Positions 62,768 to 64,000 of a DNA stretch of 64,000 nt are shown in pieces; positions within the stretch are counted from its first letter, which is position 1; the number at the start of each line of letters is the position of its first letter. The DNA is from Ulvibacterium sp965248315 (GTDB lineage Bacteria > Bacteroidota > Bacteroidia > Flavobacteriales > Flavobacteriaceae): contig NZ_CBDFIX010000002.1 of assembly GCF_965248315.1 (NCBI RefSeq), forward strand, positions 1,054,001 through 1,118,000. Reading direction: 5' to 3'. The position numbers were made by a program, and so were the translations under genes. The notes beneath the pieces were generated by a model. That model did not search any database, was not told where the DNA came from, and saw nothing but the letters and a program-made list of their open reading frames with translations.

Positions 62768-64000
62768 ATGAACAAAATATTTTTAGTACTAGTTGGACTT
62801 TCCATTTTGATGTCTTGCGATAATTCAAAAAAGGAAAAAGTTGTCTTTAGGGATTTAAACAAGAATGACAAATTGGATGTCTATGAAGATTCTACGCGAT
62901 CCATTGAAGCACGAATAGATGATTTGCTTTCCCAGATGAGCGTGGAAGAAAAAGCAGGTCTGATGTTCAATGCCATTTCCGGGGTTGGAATGGGCGAAGG
63001 AATCGAAAGGGTCGATTCCCTAATTTCAAAAGTCAACATCAAGCACTTGGACATGCCCGCTATGGCAACGGCAAAACAGATTTTAGAGCATAGCAATAAA
63101 CTACAAAAATTAGCGGAAAATACGCGCTTGGGGATACCTATCACTTTCTATTCCGACCCAAGACACGGAACCCGTCATAATGAGGCGGCAGGCGAAAATC
63201 GATTTCATTCTTGGTGGCCGTCCGAGCTTGGTTTTGGTGCCATTGGGGATGAAGCATTGGTAAAGGAATTTGGGGACATAGAACGGCAAGAGTATTTGGC
63301 ATTGGGTATTCGATTGGCCTTGCACCCCATGGCCGATTTGGCTACCGAACCGCGATGGTTTCGAACCTACACCACCTTCGGAGAGGATGCCGACCTGTCT
63401 GCCAAGCTAACCAAGGCCTATATCCAGGGTTTTCAAGGTGAAGAACTGGGCACTCATAGTATACTTTGCCAAACGAAACATTTTCCCGGCGGGGGTCCAC
63501 AAAAAGATGGCTTGGACTCACATTTCCCATCAGGCAAGGAGCAGGTGTATCCCGGTGGAATGTTCGACTACCACTTAAAGCCATTTACCGAAGGAGCCTT
63601 GCCCGCAGGTACGGCGCAATTGATGCTCTATTATGGGGTACCGGTTGGCATTACCGAAGAGCAAGTGGCTTTCGGCTACAACAAAGAAATCGTAACTGAG
63701 CTGCTGAGGGATTCATTGGGTTTCAAGGGCGTTGTGTGCACCGATTGGGCATTGGTCACCGATAATCCAGCGAAACCGGCGTCCGCTTGGGGCGTGGAAC
63801 ATCTTTCCCCTAAAGAGCGCGTCAAAAAAATTATCGATGCCGGCGTGGATATGTTAGGCGGGGAATCTTGTGCTGAATTGGTAGTGGAACTGGTCAATGA
63901 GGGTAGCATTACGGAAGCCAGGTTGAATGAATCCATTCGTAGGATATTGCATGATAAATTTGTTTTGGGACTTTTCGACAATCCGTATTTAAAAAAGGAA
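62768..64000 (+). CDS. Glycoside hydrolase family 3 lipoprotein (3' end cut by window)
   Basis: The first 411 residues of a beta-glucosidase/xylosidase-type enzyme. Lipobox ILMSC (Cys17); residues 18-45 are a charged linker; the GH3 N-terminal TIM barrel follows (RIDDLLSQMSVEEKAGLMF..., FYSDPRHGTRH). Motif KHFPGGGP is at 237-244 and the nucleophile is most likely Asp326 in CTDWALVTDN. The frame runs through the right edge, so the C-terminal sandwich is missing; family members are about 700-800 residues. The lipid anchor suggests oligosaccharide cleavage in the periplasm or at the surface. Confidence 0.92.
   Translation, partial: MNKIFLVLVGLSILMSCDNSKKEKVVFRDLNKNDKLDVYEDSTRSIEARIDDLLSQMSVEEKAGLMFNAISGVGMGEGIERVDSLISKVNIKHLDMPAMATAKQILEHSNKLQKLAENTRLGIPITFYSDPRHGTRHNEAAGENRFHSWWPSELGFGAIGDEALVKEFGDIERQEYLALGIRLALHPMADLATEPRWFRTYTTFGEDADLSAKLTKAYIQGFQGEELGTHSILCQTKHFPGGGPQKDGLDSHFPSGKEQVYPGGMFDYHLKPFTEGALPAGTAQLMLYYGVPVGITEEQVAFGYNKEIVTELLRDSLGFKGVVCTDWALVTDNPAKPASAWGVEHLSPKERVKKIIDAGVDMLGGESCAELVVELVNEGSITEARLNESIRRILHDKFVLGLFDNPYLKKE

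Noticed and set aside
1..64000. CRISPR array, prophage, insertion sequence or rRNA operon
   Set aside because: No regularly spaced direct repeats, transposase, integrase, phage structural genes or rRNA sequence were recognised on either strand.

Overview
The window looks like the chromosome of a marine-type member of the Flavobacteriaceae (Bacteroidota). The support is the gene families present (DUF3078, DUF4097, DUF2141, a CusA-TolC fusion pump, TonB receptors with a CarboxypepD_reg domain, a bacterial CrtY-type lycopene cyclase), the moderately AT-rich DNA, the scarcity of Shine-Dalgarno sequences, and many TAnnTTTG -7 promoter boxes lying close to start codons. The genus cannot be fixed from the sequence alone. 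No prophage, insertion sequence, CRISPR array or rRNA operon was seen. One tRNA (Asn) is present.

Region 1-9171 is a sugar catabolic locus: an MFS permease (cut by the left edge), a Gfo/Idh/MocA dehydrogenase, two tandem GMC flavoprotein dehydrogenases, a TIM-barrel sugar isomerase/epimerase and two exported DUF1080 proteins. Together these families match the oxidation-elimination-hydration route that cleaves glycosides through 3-keto intermediates. An ASCH-domain gene sits inside it. Region 9217-11268 is the housekeeping run yicC-gmk-nadD. Region 11278-15539 holds a CAP-domain lipoprotein, a phosphate transporter fused to a PhoU-like domain, and a small CarboxypepD_reg protein preceded by a perfect 26-bp palindrome.

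Region 15720-26522 is mostly housekeeping: dgt, DUF3078, dxs, tadA, a cold-shock gene, a CLC channel homologue without its gating glutamate, a lipoprotein, aspS and a MORN-like protein. Region 26604-33261 is a TetR-TolC-adaptor-RND efflux operon. Region 33351-36581 holds a sigma factor with a small membrane partner, then an isoprenyl diphosphate synthase and lycopene cyclase (carotenoid supply, with dxs upstream in the same pathway).

Region 36678-40527 is a candidate manganese (or other divalent metal) uptake cluster: a TonB receptor divergent from a DtxR-family regulator with MntR-type ligands, followed by a ZIP transporter. A 16-bp dyad overlaps the receptor promoter. It is followed by a heavy-metal efflux operon (40532-46490) whose CusA-TolC fusion gene carries a one-base frameshift. 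Region 46699-51800 has an S9 peptidase, small envelope proteins, a TetR-SDR pair with matched operators, and a DUF423 gene. Region 51829-56358 has an ECF sigma, a HEAT-repeat putative anti-sigma, two DUF4097 proteins and a CarboxypepD_reg protein. Region 56468-61500 has feoA-feoB, a 49-residue FeoB-associated cysteine-rich protein, a Sco protein and the site-2 protease RseP. The right end is tRNA-Asn, about 1 kb of hairpin-rich DNA without genes, and the start of a GH3 lipoprotein cut by the window edge.
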